Shown piece after piece: positions 35,998-47,029 of a stretch of 64,000 nucleotides of DNA. Position numbers and translations under genes: made by a program. The DNA comes from Annona cherimola (lineage: Eukaryota > Streptophyta > Magnoliopsida > Magnoliales > Annonaceae): contig CM059977.1 of assembly GCA_030490835.1 (NCBI GenBank), positions 15,967,399-16,031,398 on the forward strand, written 5' to 3'. The notes beneath the pieces are model-generated. The model did no database searches. It was not told where the DNA came from and worked only from the letters and a program-made list of their open reading frames with translations. Numbering within the stretch: position 1 is the stretch's first letter; each line of letters begins with the position of its first letter.

Positions 35998-36642
35998 ATG
36001 ATGCTCGTCTTGTTCTCTCTCCTCTTCATCATCTGTGGTCTTGTCAATTCCTTTTTCTACTTCTCCCCTGCCAAGTTCCTTGCATGGATTTATTCCCTCC
36101 TCCCCAAATCACCCCCACCACTTCCTCCTCCCCAACCCCACGTGGGACCCTCCAAGGAGGCCAACAAGGCCGAGCTCCAGATGATCTTCTCCATCTTCGA
36201 CCGCAACGGCGACGGCTTCATCACCAAACACGAGCTGGAGGAGTCCCTGGAAAATCTTGGCCTCTTCTCCAGCGACAAGCAGCTCGCCGCCATGATCGAC
36301 CGCTTCGACTCCAACCGCGACGGCCTCATTGACTTGCAGGAGTTCTGCCAACTCTACGAGTCGATGGAACAGGGAAGGCAGGAGCCGGAGCACAGAGATG
36401 CGGCGGCGGGGAACGACGACCTCAAGGAAGCGTTCGACGTCTTCGACGAGAACGGTGATGGGCTGATATCGGCGGAGGAGCTGAGACTGGTGCTGTCCTC
36501 GCTGGGGCTGAAGAAACCAGGGATGGGGTTGGACGAATGCAGGACGATGATTGCGAAGGTTGATGTGGATGGAGATGGGAAGGTGAATTTTGAAGAATTT
36601 AAGAGGATGATGAATTCTGGGATACTGACTCCGCTCTCTTGA
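35998..36642 (+). CDS. Calmodulin-like protein (CML3/5/7 group) with hydrophobic N-terminus
   Basis: A single exon of 214 residues. Residues 1-35 (starting MMLVLFSLLFIICGLVNSFF) are a hydrophobic signal-anchor-like segment, followed by a proline linker (SPPPLPPPQP). Four canonical EF-hand loops follow at D68-E79 (DRNGDGFITKHE), D104-E115 (DSNRDGLIDLQE), D150-E161 (DENGDGLISAEE) and D189-E200 (DVDGDGKVNFEE). All keep Asp at loop position 1 and Glu at 12, so four calcium sites are expected. N-terminal anchors of this type place Arabidopsis CML4/CML5 on endomembranes; for this protein that is inference. The start is the first of two adjacent ATGs and no intron is needed. GC content is well above the flanks, as often in intronless CML genes. 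The exact CML number cannot be settled from sequence alone. Confidence 0.93.
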   Translation: MMLVLFSLLFIICGLVNSFFYFSPAKFLAWIYSLLPKSPPPLPPPQPHVGPSKEANKAELQMIFSIFDRNGDGFITKHELEESLENLGLFSSDKQLAAMIDRFDSNRDGLIDLQEFCQLYESMEQGRQEPEHRDAAAGNDDLKEAFDVFDENGDGLISAEELRLVLSSLGLKKPGMGLDECRTMIAKVDVDGDGKVNFEEFKRMMNSGILTPLS

Positions 36643-38200
36643 TCATTTCTCTCCATAACTCCAGTTACTTCCTCTTCTTCATCTCTCTCTCTCTCTCTAG
36701 AAATGCTAATCCCGTATATGTGTGATCAAAGCCATTCGTCTTTGGCTGGGATACCTGTGTTTACATACGTGGACTGGATTTATTTTGGATCAAACACCAG
36801 AATTCCAAGCAAATGACCAGCTTGATGAATGACTTAGATCAGCCATGTGGATATGTAGAATGAGAACTCTCTCTCTCTATATCGCACGTAATCACGTATA
36901 CAATATCCAAACCTTTTATCCAGAGGTCATCTTCTCTTAAAAAATTAGGGCAGTGCAGGCAACCAAATGGTTTGAAATGATCCGAGGTCTAGATTTGTGT
37001 GTGATCCACCTGTTACTTTTGACAGGCCTTTTTTAATTTTTTTTTTTTTTCTTGGGATTTCTTCTCTTCTTCTTCCTTTTTTGGGGCCAAAGTGCAGGAC
37101 CAGATCTATGGCTTGGATCACCTAACTAAAATTTCTCATGTAAAATACAGTCAAAGTCGGACGTGAATGTACAATTTTCTTTGTGTTATTGAAGCCAGTG
37201 GCACATATTTTTCAATTTCCGAGTTTCTGCCCCTTTTCATTGTGGTCCATTCGAAACAGCACCCAAAATGCCCTCCCATGGAAAATCAACTGGATTGCTT
37301 TTGGCCAGAGCAAGCTCGATAAATACATTTATGGAAGTTGGTCCAAGTCCAAGCAGGTGTTGATTTGTTTCCCTGTACAAGACTTCTGAGTGAACAATTA
37401 ATTTAGAAAAACAAGGGAGAAGAATTTGTCCTTTTTTTTTTCTGAAAAAGAAAAAAGTCGGAAGCTCGCGGCAGTATCTGCAGCTGGAAGCGGATGCTAA
37501 TTGTCTGGGTTGGTGAATCCTTGCTTTATCATCTGCATGGCATCTTGATTTTGGGCATCGATTAAAGTAGAATATTGACTGCTACTTTTCCTAGTGCACA
37601 TCTCTTCTTTTCCTTTTCCTTTTTTTTTTTTTGGGTGTAATCAATTCGATGGATGTAGGATACATCCAAATGCCCCCGCTGGTCGACCATCATCGGATCC
37701 CATATATTGCCTCTCTTTCCTATCTTCTTTCTTTTATTATTATTATTTTTATGCCACGCAGCGTTTTGCTGTTAGAATAAGGATTATGAACAGTCCTCAT
37801 AGCCGCCTGGGCTTCAATTCAATCATGTAGAATTTTGTAAGGAAAGTGAATTTGAGATTTACAAATTTCTTCTGCTCTTTTCTAGTAGATACATTGAGAT
37901 CCTCCAATCTACTCGAATGAAGCCTGCCGTGTAAGAAGAAGCGAGCCTTTTCTTTAGCTGCAATCCCAGAAATAAGTTTAAGAAACTGTTTTTGGTTTGG
38001 CAAGAGGGCACGATAGAAGAACTAAGCTCTGTTTAGTAGCATGAATAGAAAAGAGGTGGTAATTGTACTTAAAAAGAAAAAAGAAAAAGAGCTGCTGGTT
38101 CATTTTCCATCCTTTTTTTACTTCCCCTTTGTTTGATGCAATGCTTTTTTACCTCATTTTTTTAACTTGTACAATTTTTTATACTTCTAATCATCATATT
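36643..38200. other. 3' region of the CML gene and intergenic DNA
   Basis: CT microsatellites occur at about 36,681-36,700 and 36,869-36,879. Poly-T runs occur near 37,040 and 37,620. The rest shows no reading frame with coding character and no clear repeat family. Confidence 0.4.
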
Positions 38201-38204
38201 TAAA

Positions 38205-38670
38205 TTTTCATTCAAAATGCCATATCTACTTTGTCTTATCCATCTTTTAAAATTTATTATCTACTTCGTTATGTTATTTCCTTTCATTTTCTACGAGTTT
38301 TGTTAATCTTTTGTTCTTTTTTTCTGATTCCTAAACAATCAGATTTCCTACTGAGTTCTCATTCAAAATGCCATATCTACTGTATCTTATCCACTATTTG
38401 AAATTTATTATCTATTTCGTCATGATATTGCCTTTCAGTTTTTAACAGTTTTTCTTAAATTCTGTTCCTTCTGTTTTCCTGATTCCTAAACAATCAGATT
38501 TCCTAGTGAGTTCTCATTCAAAATGCCATATCTATTGTATCTTATCAACTATTTGAAATTTATTATCTATTTTGTCATGTTATTTCCTTTCATATTTTAA
38601 TAGTTTTGTTAAAATTCTGTTCCTTCTCTGTTTCTGATTCCCGAACAATCAGATTTCCTCTTGAGTTCAC
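38205..38670. repeat. Tandem repeat, about three units of 151-155 bases
   Basis: The phrase TTCAAAATGCCATATCTA starts near 38,211, 38,362 and 38,517. Each copy also carries CTTATC, AAATTTATTATCTA and TTCCTGATTCCTAAACAATC. The third copy ends at GATTTCCTCTTGAGTTCACA. The two later units resemble each other more than the first. Confidence 0.85.
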
Positions 38671-41600
38671 AGCTAAGAGCCAACCACGCTAGTTTATTTT
38701 CACCATCTTGTAGTTGCAGTTCGCAGGATGCTGCCATGGCTCTCTGTATGGTCCAGGTGTCATATGCATGGAACACGTAGGGTTGTTCATGGAGGATGAC
38801 ATGCAAAATAGACTGAAAAGTTGCAAGCCTACCTTCTAGGAAGGTGGACAGTACTCCTAGCGTCTGAAACACATGGTTATTTTCTAGTGGTGTTTCCACC
38901 GGCTTTTGGATTCTACTAGCTATTGCGAACTTCGTGGGGCGCATGGTGGGCGAAACGTAGACTTTTTAGAGCAAGAGGTTTCATACATTAGAGCCCACCT
39001 TCTAGACGGGTACTCAGGTGAGATGTTTGTGTTCCTCTTTTCATGACCGTGTGGGCTCTGCAGATTGGAAATACCTGATGGGTGTTAAAAGGCTTTGATG
39101 AGGAGCTTCTGTGAGGCGAACACGCACGCTTGATAAATGCTGCAGCCCAATCCAATCTCTATGTTCCAAAAGCTAACCCAAGTTCAATAGACATTCTTTA
39201 GGGTACAGCTAGATGTTCTCACCATGTATCTTTTGATATTAACACATCAGATGGAGGCGAGCACAGCTCCAGCAAAGATAAAGAGAAGATAACAAAAGGA
39301 ATGTCACGCAAACATTAATCACTGAATAGAGGTAGGAAAGACCAAAGAGAGAGAGAGAGAGCGAGAGAGAGGATAAAACGGCTCATGGTTTGCGGAAGAA
39401 CAAAGCAAAAAAGACCATCGTCAAAATCTTTGTCAAGTTGTTAATAGGCTTGGATTAATGCCTGTCACCGTTTAAACTAGAGTCGCCCAAGTTGAATGCC
39501 CAAATTGGTAACACCAGGAATGTTGTCAAGTACCTTCTGAGTCAAGAAACCACAAGCATGGTGTACCCAGTTACCCAAAGCATTAGTCATCTTTTTTCCT
39601 TTCCGGAGATGAAAGTCAATCACCAGCTACTGAGAATAAAAAAGAACCAGATCCACTAGCGATGATCAGCCAATAATTGAGCAAGGTACGTTCTTTTTCA
39701 TCTGATTAATGAGAACTCGAACGTCTCTTTCAATCAAAAAAAGTAGGGGGGGGGGAAAAAAAAACCAACTCAGCGCAATATTAAGGCCAACCACGATGGC
39801 GTGCAATTCAATGATCTTACTGTGCATGAAAAAGCGAAAACCAAAACAGGACCAATGACTGTTCCTGGCTGCCTCAGAGGCATGGGTTTTTTATCATCAT
39901 TTGTCGTCAAGGTAAGGGCCTCGTACCAACTGATCGATCCTCCGCATTGCAGTTTTTTTATGGGATCTTTGTCCTCATCGTCACCATCTAAGCTGAATTG
40001 GATCAGCCCATGGTGTACCCGAATCTTCTTCTGCCATTCTGCTCCATCTAAGAACAGACTCTCGTTCGTCAAACGAAAAATAAATAAATAAATAAAAATA
40101 AAAGAAAGACTGTCTATTAAATCATTTGAGGACTAAAGTCTATAGTGATCATTAGAGAGGAAGCGTGTTTCTTAAGAGCTTCGATGTTGAAGAGGAAGAC
40201 ATCAACAAAAACCATTTCCCGCTGCCAACTGTTACACTGTGGTAATTAAGACTTTCATGAACATCAACGAGTAGATTGAAGTGCTGTATCTCTTACTCAG
40301 CTTTCTTATGCTGATGATGCTTACGGCAGATCAAAGGATGGATTAGTTGTGAATTACCAATGAATTAACATCCGGATGGAGACCAAGCATCTGGTGAGAG
40401 GGAGGTATGAAGGATGAATTAGTTGTCGATTACAGAAGAAAGCATTCATGTAATGCAGGAGGCTGGAAACAACAAAGTAAGGAATAGCCTACTTGGCCAA
40501 TCAAACTGAAAAGAAGGTCATGGCAGACACATTCCCTTCCTTCACAGCCTAAAGTCCACAACGATTGACACATGAAGTAACGAAGATCTCCCGAAGGTGG
40601 TTACAGTCTCTATCACAACCCTAAACCATGACACTGAGAACTAATGCACCTAGACGACCAGTCATCCAATGGTGTCCCAAGTGCAAGCCATTTTGAGATC
40701 ATGCAGAGGTCATAACGCATTCAACATTCGTAGCTGTTTCATGAATCCCACGAGTTCAAGTGGCGTCCATGAGACCTTGATTGGTATATATCTTTTGGTT
40801 TTTTTATCTTTCAAGGTTTACAACCTTCAATTTTCCATATATTTGAGACCAGATGTCACAATTTCAGGAGATAATAACGTTAATTAGGAGATTCCATCTG
40901 GCCGCAACTTGATCGAACTGATGCTAAATGGAAGTTGATAAGAGCAGGTTCAGCCCATGATTTTATGGGGGGACTGGAAAATTCCAATATTTTGCTTACA
41001 TTGAACTCAGGCAAGAGTTTTCCAGAGAAATTTCCTTGGTTTGCCTCGACGTTCTCAATTGATATTCTTATGTCAACTTGAAATCGTCTCTGGCATGTTC
41101 GCCTCAGACAGTTACTTAAGGAAGGATGATAACAGGACTGGGCACATGAAATTTCGCATCCTATGGCTGCAAGGCCACTACCAGAGAAACAACTGGCATT
41201 CAGATAGTGGTAAAAATGATGAATGTAAACTGAAGGTGTGAAAGAAATGCAGAGTGATGCTAGTAGAATAGGAGCCTTTCTCAACTGTAGAGACGAAACA
41301 TGGTCCAACCCACTTAAGCTTGGGTTTGGATTCCATAGAGGCTTGCAAGTTGGTGGGATGGGGGATGTACCACGTAAGAATTATTTGCTCCGTCTAACAA
41401 TCTATTCGTTAATAGAACAAAGAAGGCTTTCTTTTTCGTCATCTTTTATGTGCTGCGGAAGTAAAACCATGGAAGCTGCCTGGTAAGAGCCTAGAAGACA
41501 CTCCGTTCAATGGCCTGTTTCAGAAGTGTACTCCCTGGAGTTTTGGAGTGAAACCGTGGTTTTCCACTTTTCTGGCGTTTCAGCTGCCCTTTCGTGATGC

Positions 41601-43960
41601 ATGTCATATCATCCTCTCAATAATTTAATTGAACTAGTGTGCTCATTTGCATTCAAGTACTCCTTGATTCCTGACAGTCTCAAGCAATGTGCAAAGGCTT
41701 AGATCCGCCACCGTGCAAAAACGTATGATGAATATCAATAAAAGCATTGCAAAATAGCTCCTTAATCCTCAATGGCATACCCTCGGATCAGGCTGATATG
41801 TTGAGTTTTTTCATTGTTTCTTGTTAAGTGATCCAGGTTGCTCCATTTGACAAGAGACAGGCCCTACAAGACACAAAAATGGAGTGGTTCTCTACCCTTT
41901 CAGGGCTGAACAATTTTAACTAATGAACTAATGACAGTGTCAGCAGCATAAAAAATTATAGTAGCATAACATCATAGAAATATAAATTGCAATGTAGCAA
42001 CATAGAATGTCATTTAGAAATGTTGTGTGTTTAAGAGAATGAATCTTAAATGAAAAAGAGGACTGAAGTTTTTAACGTTTATGTAACATTCATGTGATTT
42101 CATAAGCATGTTTTATCCATTTCGTCGGTGGATCTTTCCAGTGCCCATCACTACCACACCATGACATAATCCATTATTAGCAGGATATTAATCGGAAGGC
42201 CCAAAGAGGTATCGAAGAAGAATTTACCTTTGGAAATTTGTCTGATAATAGCATGCATGGGTAATTCGGAGATCTTTATTACCATGATGGGGGTGCATTA
42301 GGAATGAATTTGCAACATATCCTGAATCTAGCCAGAAAAAGTTCATTGGAAATTGACTATAATCAAACCCAATGTCAAAGCTCAAGGATTACCGGAACCT
42401 AGAGTTGTACTTGATGACCCATAATCTCCTCCTTGAAAAAGATAGTGCCATGCGATAGTGAATGTTGAGAACCTAATCTTCTAGGATCAAGTGAGAGTTT
42501 AGGCATGAGAAAATTCACTCCAATATCTTCAATTGTGGAACCAAGATGAGAAACTACGCGTGGAATGTCATAAATTTGTTGAAGTTTGTGATGCACTATA
42601 ATAGTATAATAAGTAGGACCATAATCAGATGACGAGGCATTTGACTACCTTAAAAAAATTATAGTTACTTGCGCCGTGTACCCGCACTTGGTTGAATTTC
42701 TTTACATCGACATTCAGAGCATTGGGGCAAAAGTCATATTGTGTGAGCATCCACAAGGACAATCGTAATGCTTTATTTTAATTAAACAGTTAGATTCCTT
42801 TTGTCTATATCAATTTTGACTTGGTTGTTTAATGTCGGAGAAGGCCCCTGAGAGGCTATTCCCAACCTATCTCCTAATTGGCACGTAACAACCTACTCTG
42901 GCTGTGGTAATAGCTCGAGCAATTTAACAATTGCTGACAGGTTCAAGACTAAGACCCTAGTGCCTAACCTCTTAGAGCCAATCCTTTTCCCACAATTACA
43001 GATCCGTTCTACTGACTTCCTTTGCATACATTATTCCATTGGCTAGAGGCTTTTTACCTTGGAGGCTTATAATTGTTGTAAAAAAAATAGGATAATAATA
43101 AAAAGATATATACAAGAATATTATGATTATTATTAAGGCTATTTGCATTTTCCTCCCCATCATTTTAGGATTTTGTATTTTTTGTCTTGAAATTATTTGT
43201 TTTGTAAAAGCACCACATTTAAGCTTGTCTTCAACTTTAAATGAATTTTGTAACTCACTGAATATTATTAGAGTTGTATAATGGTATTTTTAATTTCTGC
43301 ACTGCTAGAGCCAAAAGATAAGTGATTCAAATTTTTAGCCGGCTAAACATAGGCTCTCTCTCTCAAACCTTTGAGCCTACTCTAAAGCATTCAAGAAACT
43401 TAAATGGGTAATAAATGAAGACAAATCTTTCGTCCTCAAGTCAATTTTTTTATTTTTCAATATAATTTCTTATTTTCCAATATAACTTTTTAATTTTCTA
43501 GTATCACTTTACACATGATTGCATTTTTATTTCGTCTTTCATCTCATTCAAGCCTCTTAACTCTAGCAAAACACCTACTTCATTGTTGTTGATCCATGAA
43601 TTGTTTTTGGCAAAGAAAGCTCCCATTTGGGTGCTTCTTCTTTTTGCAAATCAACAACTATAATTATGAATAAAAATTATAAATTGCAAAAAAAGATAGA
43701 AAAATGCAAATAATTCGTCATTAATGTGAAGTAGGCGGATTATTTTCATTATTCTCATGAAATAATGCACAAAATTTGGAAGGTCCAACTCTTCTAATGT
43801 GAACCCACATCGGGACCACTGCTGCATATAAAAAATAGCAGGAAATGATCAAATCGTTGGTGGCAAAACGACCAATGCCATTTAGGAAAACCCCTGCCCA
43901 CAGCAAAAGCAATCCCGAAACGAACCGGGAAATGACTGGGGCGGGGACCAAAGGCCCAAT
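38671..43960. other. Intergenic, no gene supported
   Basis: Composition is near the window average, with open stretches up to about 140 codons on both strands (for example 39,770-40,072 minus and 40,880-41,308 minus). These lack an ATG start and recognisable domains. A GA microsatellite lies at about 39,346-39,372. About 43,080-43,560 is AT-rich. The region could hold a noncoding RNA or decayed gene, but the sequence gives no positive evidence. Confidence 0.4.
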
Positions 43961-43962
43961 TT

Positions 43963-44096
43963 CAGTACGCACGAGTCAACGTACACTCGGTTGCATGCGA
44001 CTCTCTCTCTCTGTCTCTCTCAGTACGCACGGGGTCTCTCAGTACGCACGGGTCAACGTACACTCGGTTGCATGCGACTCTCTCTCTCTCTCTCGC
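43963..44096. repeat. Direct duplication of about 57 bases, spaced 77 apart
   Basis: CAGTACGCACG(A/G)GTCAACG, GTACACTCGGTTGCATGCGA and the CT run that follows occur at 43,963-44,020 and again at 44,040-44,096. A partial third copy of the first ten bases lies between them. The block sits about 400 bases upstream of the HAC promoter region. Confidence 0.85.
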
Positions 44097-44456
44097 CATT
44101 TATAGACGCATGTCAATTTAACATTGTTGGAATTCGACGCCTGTTTTCTCCATTTAGTCAATCTTTTGCATGCAAATCTTTTGCATTCACGGTCCAACCA
44201 CTTGCAATTTGCAACAATGCATCGATGTTCCCCCCGAAATCTGGCCACGCAAAGAAATCTTTTTTGAAAGGGACTTCAACATCAACGGCTACGATGAGAC
44301 GAATTCAGATAACGTTTGCGGGAATCGATTCATGTCGTGCAATGCCGGCTGCTGGAAGGTTTGGATGGCATACACGCATGCTGCTTTGCCGAAGTCTCAC
44401 TAGTTGGACGGAAGCGAGGGGGTCCAAACGGCTGGACGTTGCCGTACTCCCACGCA

Positions 44457-44462
44457 TATAAA
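44457..44462 (+). promoter_or_regulatory. Possible TATA box of the HAC gene
   Basis: TATAAA in CGCATATAAACACC. It would place transcription initiation near 44,490, just before the GC-rich leader. There is no independent evidence for the start site. Confidence 0.35.
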
Positions 44463-44489
44463 CACCCGTTGCGGCGAGCGAGAGGATGT

Positions 44490-47029
44490 CAGCTGAAAAT
44501 AAAAGGAAAATAAAAGGAGAGAGCCCACAAGCCCAAAATCGGAGGTGGGATATACTCTGATAAAACGCGAGAGAGAGGGGCAGTGGTGGTAATTTGTCGA
44601 AACTCCGCTTGGTTTTTTGGGGCCTCCGCGCATTCCTCTCTCGCTTCCCCGTTTCCTCTCCTCGTCCTCGTCCTCGTCCTCGTCCCTAAAAGCGATGCAT
44701 CCTTCCCCTTCTCGCTTCTCCGCCTGAAACCCAAATCCAAAAGCAAGCCGAGGGTTTTTAAACGGTGGTGGCAAAAGGGGAACGGAATTTCCAGTTTTCC
44801 CCTACAAACGCCGGGCCGAAATTCCCAAAATCCGATAGGGATTTTCAAGTCCCATTCCGTTATCCAATTCCGATTGCGTCCGAATTCCCGCTCGTCCACC
44901 CTACCCGCGATCGAATTCTCCCTCTCAGCTAAGATCGCCTTCGATTTGCGTTGGATCGGAGCTGTGATCGCAGCCCGACGAGCTCCCGTACAGGTTAATT
45001 TCCTCTCCGTCTCCGATTTCTAGGGTTTGTTAGGGTTTGGTCAGATGCGGAATTTTGAGGTATTCGGCCGCAATTTGCTACTCGGAAATGCCATGCGGTG
45101 TTTGGTGGTGTGCTCGATGTTGCATGGTGGCACGTTCGGGATTAGCTAAGATTTGGAGTAATTGAGGTGTCTAGGGTTCAATTCGGTCTTTGTAAATTTA
45201 GGGTTCTCATCTGTTTTCTTCATCTGTGATTGATTTTGTAGCCTGTTGAGTGGCCGTGCGAGTGTACTGCGAAAGGACTGTTTCTTGCGGGGAGATCAGT
45301 CTGACACAGGTAAACCTTACTTGACTATTTCTTCCCTGTCTGGGGTTGAGAAGAAAATAGATGATTGCGTACACTATAGTAAGTTGTTTGAGTAACTTAT
45401 TCTTAGTTCCATGGATTTCCACTGGCGGCAATAGTTGGACTACTTTTGTTCGTCGGTTGCTTCCTTTTTCTCCATCAAATTGTAGTTTGTTTAGTTGGAA
45501 GTTGACCAGTTCCATGTTTTTTGTTGTTGATCATTTGGTGTCTTTTCATAATTAGACCATTGACATTTACCCATTTGTTCTGGCGTGGTAGGGCATTTGT
45601 TGAAATTGTTAAGTCCGCATGTTGGAGTTTCCATTGTTTGCAGCACTTATGATCGAGACTTGAGTTTGCCATTTGCTCAAAAACAAAGCTACTTCATTAG
45701 ACTTATTGTCTTTGATTGTCCACGTTGTGTTGTTTAACGAGTACCATGATGTCATCTTTTCTCGGGAAGGTTGTGTTCAGGGCACTTGGTATTCACTACA
45801 ATGCATGTGCAAACTGATGATATGAGTCTCTAGCCATTTGATGTTTTCTCACTTCCAGTGGGAATGTCAATGCATTGGGGGTGGGTAAAGCACTGGATTC
45901 TGGCTGGTGCATGTCTGGAAAACTTGTCAAAGGTTGAAATGATTTTGGTCAGCTATGGTTGTAGGGCTTTTTGGGTTTCTAAGTGTGGGCAACATGCTAC
46001 CTCCATTTGCTGATCCTCATCTAATTTGTTAGTAGGCATATTGTTTTCCTGTCAGAGTTGGTTTTGGTGCCATCTGGACCTTGGGTACCATCAAAGAATT
46101 TGCGGTGTGTTCTACAGCACTCACTATTTTGTAAATGTGTCTGCATGTTAGTAGGCATATCCAGTGTGAGTAGGTTTGTACATCAAGTTCTTGGTTCATA
46201 TAATTGAAAGATTGCCTTCAGTTCCTCTTTTTCCAATCTTTAGTTTAAGATAGTGCTGTACAATTTTAAATTGATTTTAGGCAATGCCAATTTTTAATTA
46301 GTGATGTTATCGGTGCTCCTTAGGTAATAGTAGACATTAAAGACTCAATTTCCTAAAATTTCATGTAGTCGGTGCACATTATATATCAACAAACATATTG
46401 ATGGCTGGTTTAAATGCACAGTTTGGTTAATCTGGTGCAGTCACTTCTGTTTATGTTGTATTTGAAATCTTGGTATCTCCTTTTGCTGTGTTTCAAGCAT
46501 TTTAACATTGCTTGTAACTTTGTACTTTGCTGGGTTTGGGAGGTTTTCCATTTCATCTTGTTTGCTCAAATGCCCATTGTCATTCTTTCCAGTGCATTTT
46601 GATGTGACATTGTAACTGTTTTTTTCCTGATGTTTGGGGATTCTCTTCCTTCTCCCATATCACTTTCACCAGTGTCAAATTTGTTTTGTGATTCTTGCTC
46701 CCAGTAAATCGGCCTACCTACCAGTTTAATGTTTCAAACAATGGCTTCTTTGGGCCCCACAGTCTATGTTTTGCAAACTATTTATCAGAAGTCATCGTTG
46801 ATGGTTCTTCATACTTTTTGCAGCATCTGGTGGTTGTGTTGTTCACAATTTGGGGATTAATTTCACCATTGGGAGTCATCTAAAGCAGATGCTTAGGAGG
46901 GGCCACTCATGATGTAAATATGAAGCTTACAGTGTCAACTAATTGCTTTAGTTGCTGCTATGGTTGTGAACATCTCCTGCAGTAGCTGCTGCTAAACCTC
47001 AAATGTGATATTAAGCAGTCCTTGGAAAG
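44490..47029 (+). other. HAC1: 5' leader of the HAC gene with two probable introns
   Basis: Leader exon 1 runs to 44,993 (CGTACAG|GTTAAT) and includes a CTCGTC repeat at about 44,660-44,685 and a short upstream frame (44,695-44,727, 10 codons plus stop). Leader exon 2 is probably 45,242-45,309 (TTTTGTAG|CCTG ... GACACAG|GTAAAC). The third exon starts at 46,983 (CTCCTGCAG|TAGC) and leads into the coding ATG at 47,030. It contains a minimal start-stop ATGTGA at 47,003-47,008. Leader introns of 248 and about 1,670 bases result. All are inferred from splice motifs. Confidence 0.45.

Noticed and set aside
39770..40072. Minus-strand open frame of 100 codons with plausible composition
   Set aside because: It begins with a non-ATG codon, has no supporting splice sites, and I recognise no homologue.
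40880..41308. Minus-strand open frame of 142 codons
   Set aside because: Non-ATG start and no domain; the AT/GC pattern is like the surrounding noncoding DNA.
44170..44403. 77-codon plus-strand frame with six cysteines upstream of HAC
   Set aside because: No hydrophobic signal segment or known cysteine spacing, and it lies in the promoter region of the HAC gene. Probably chance.
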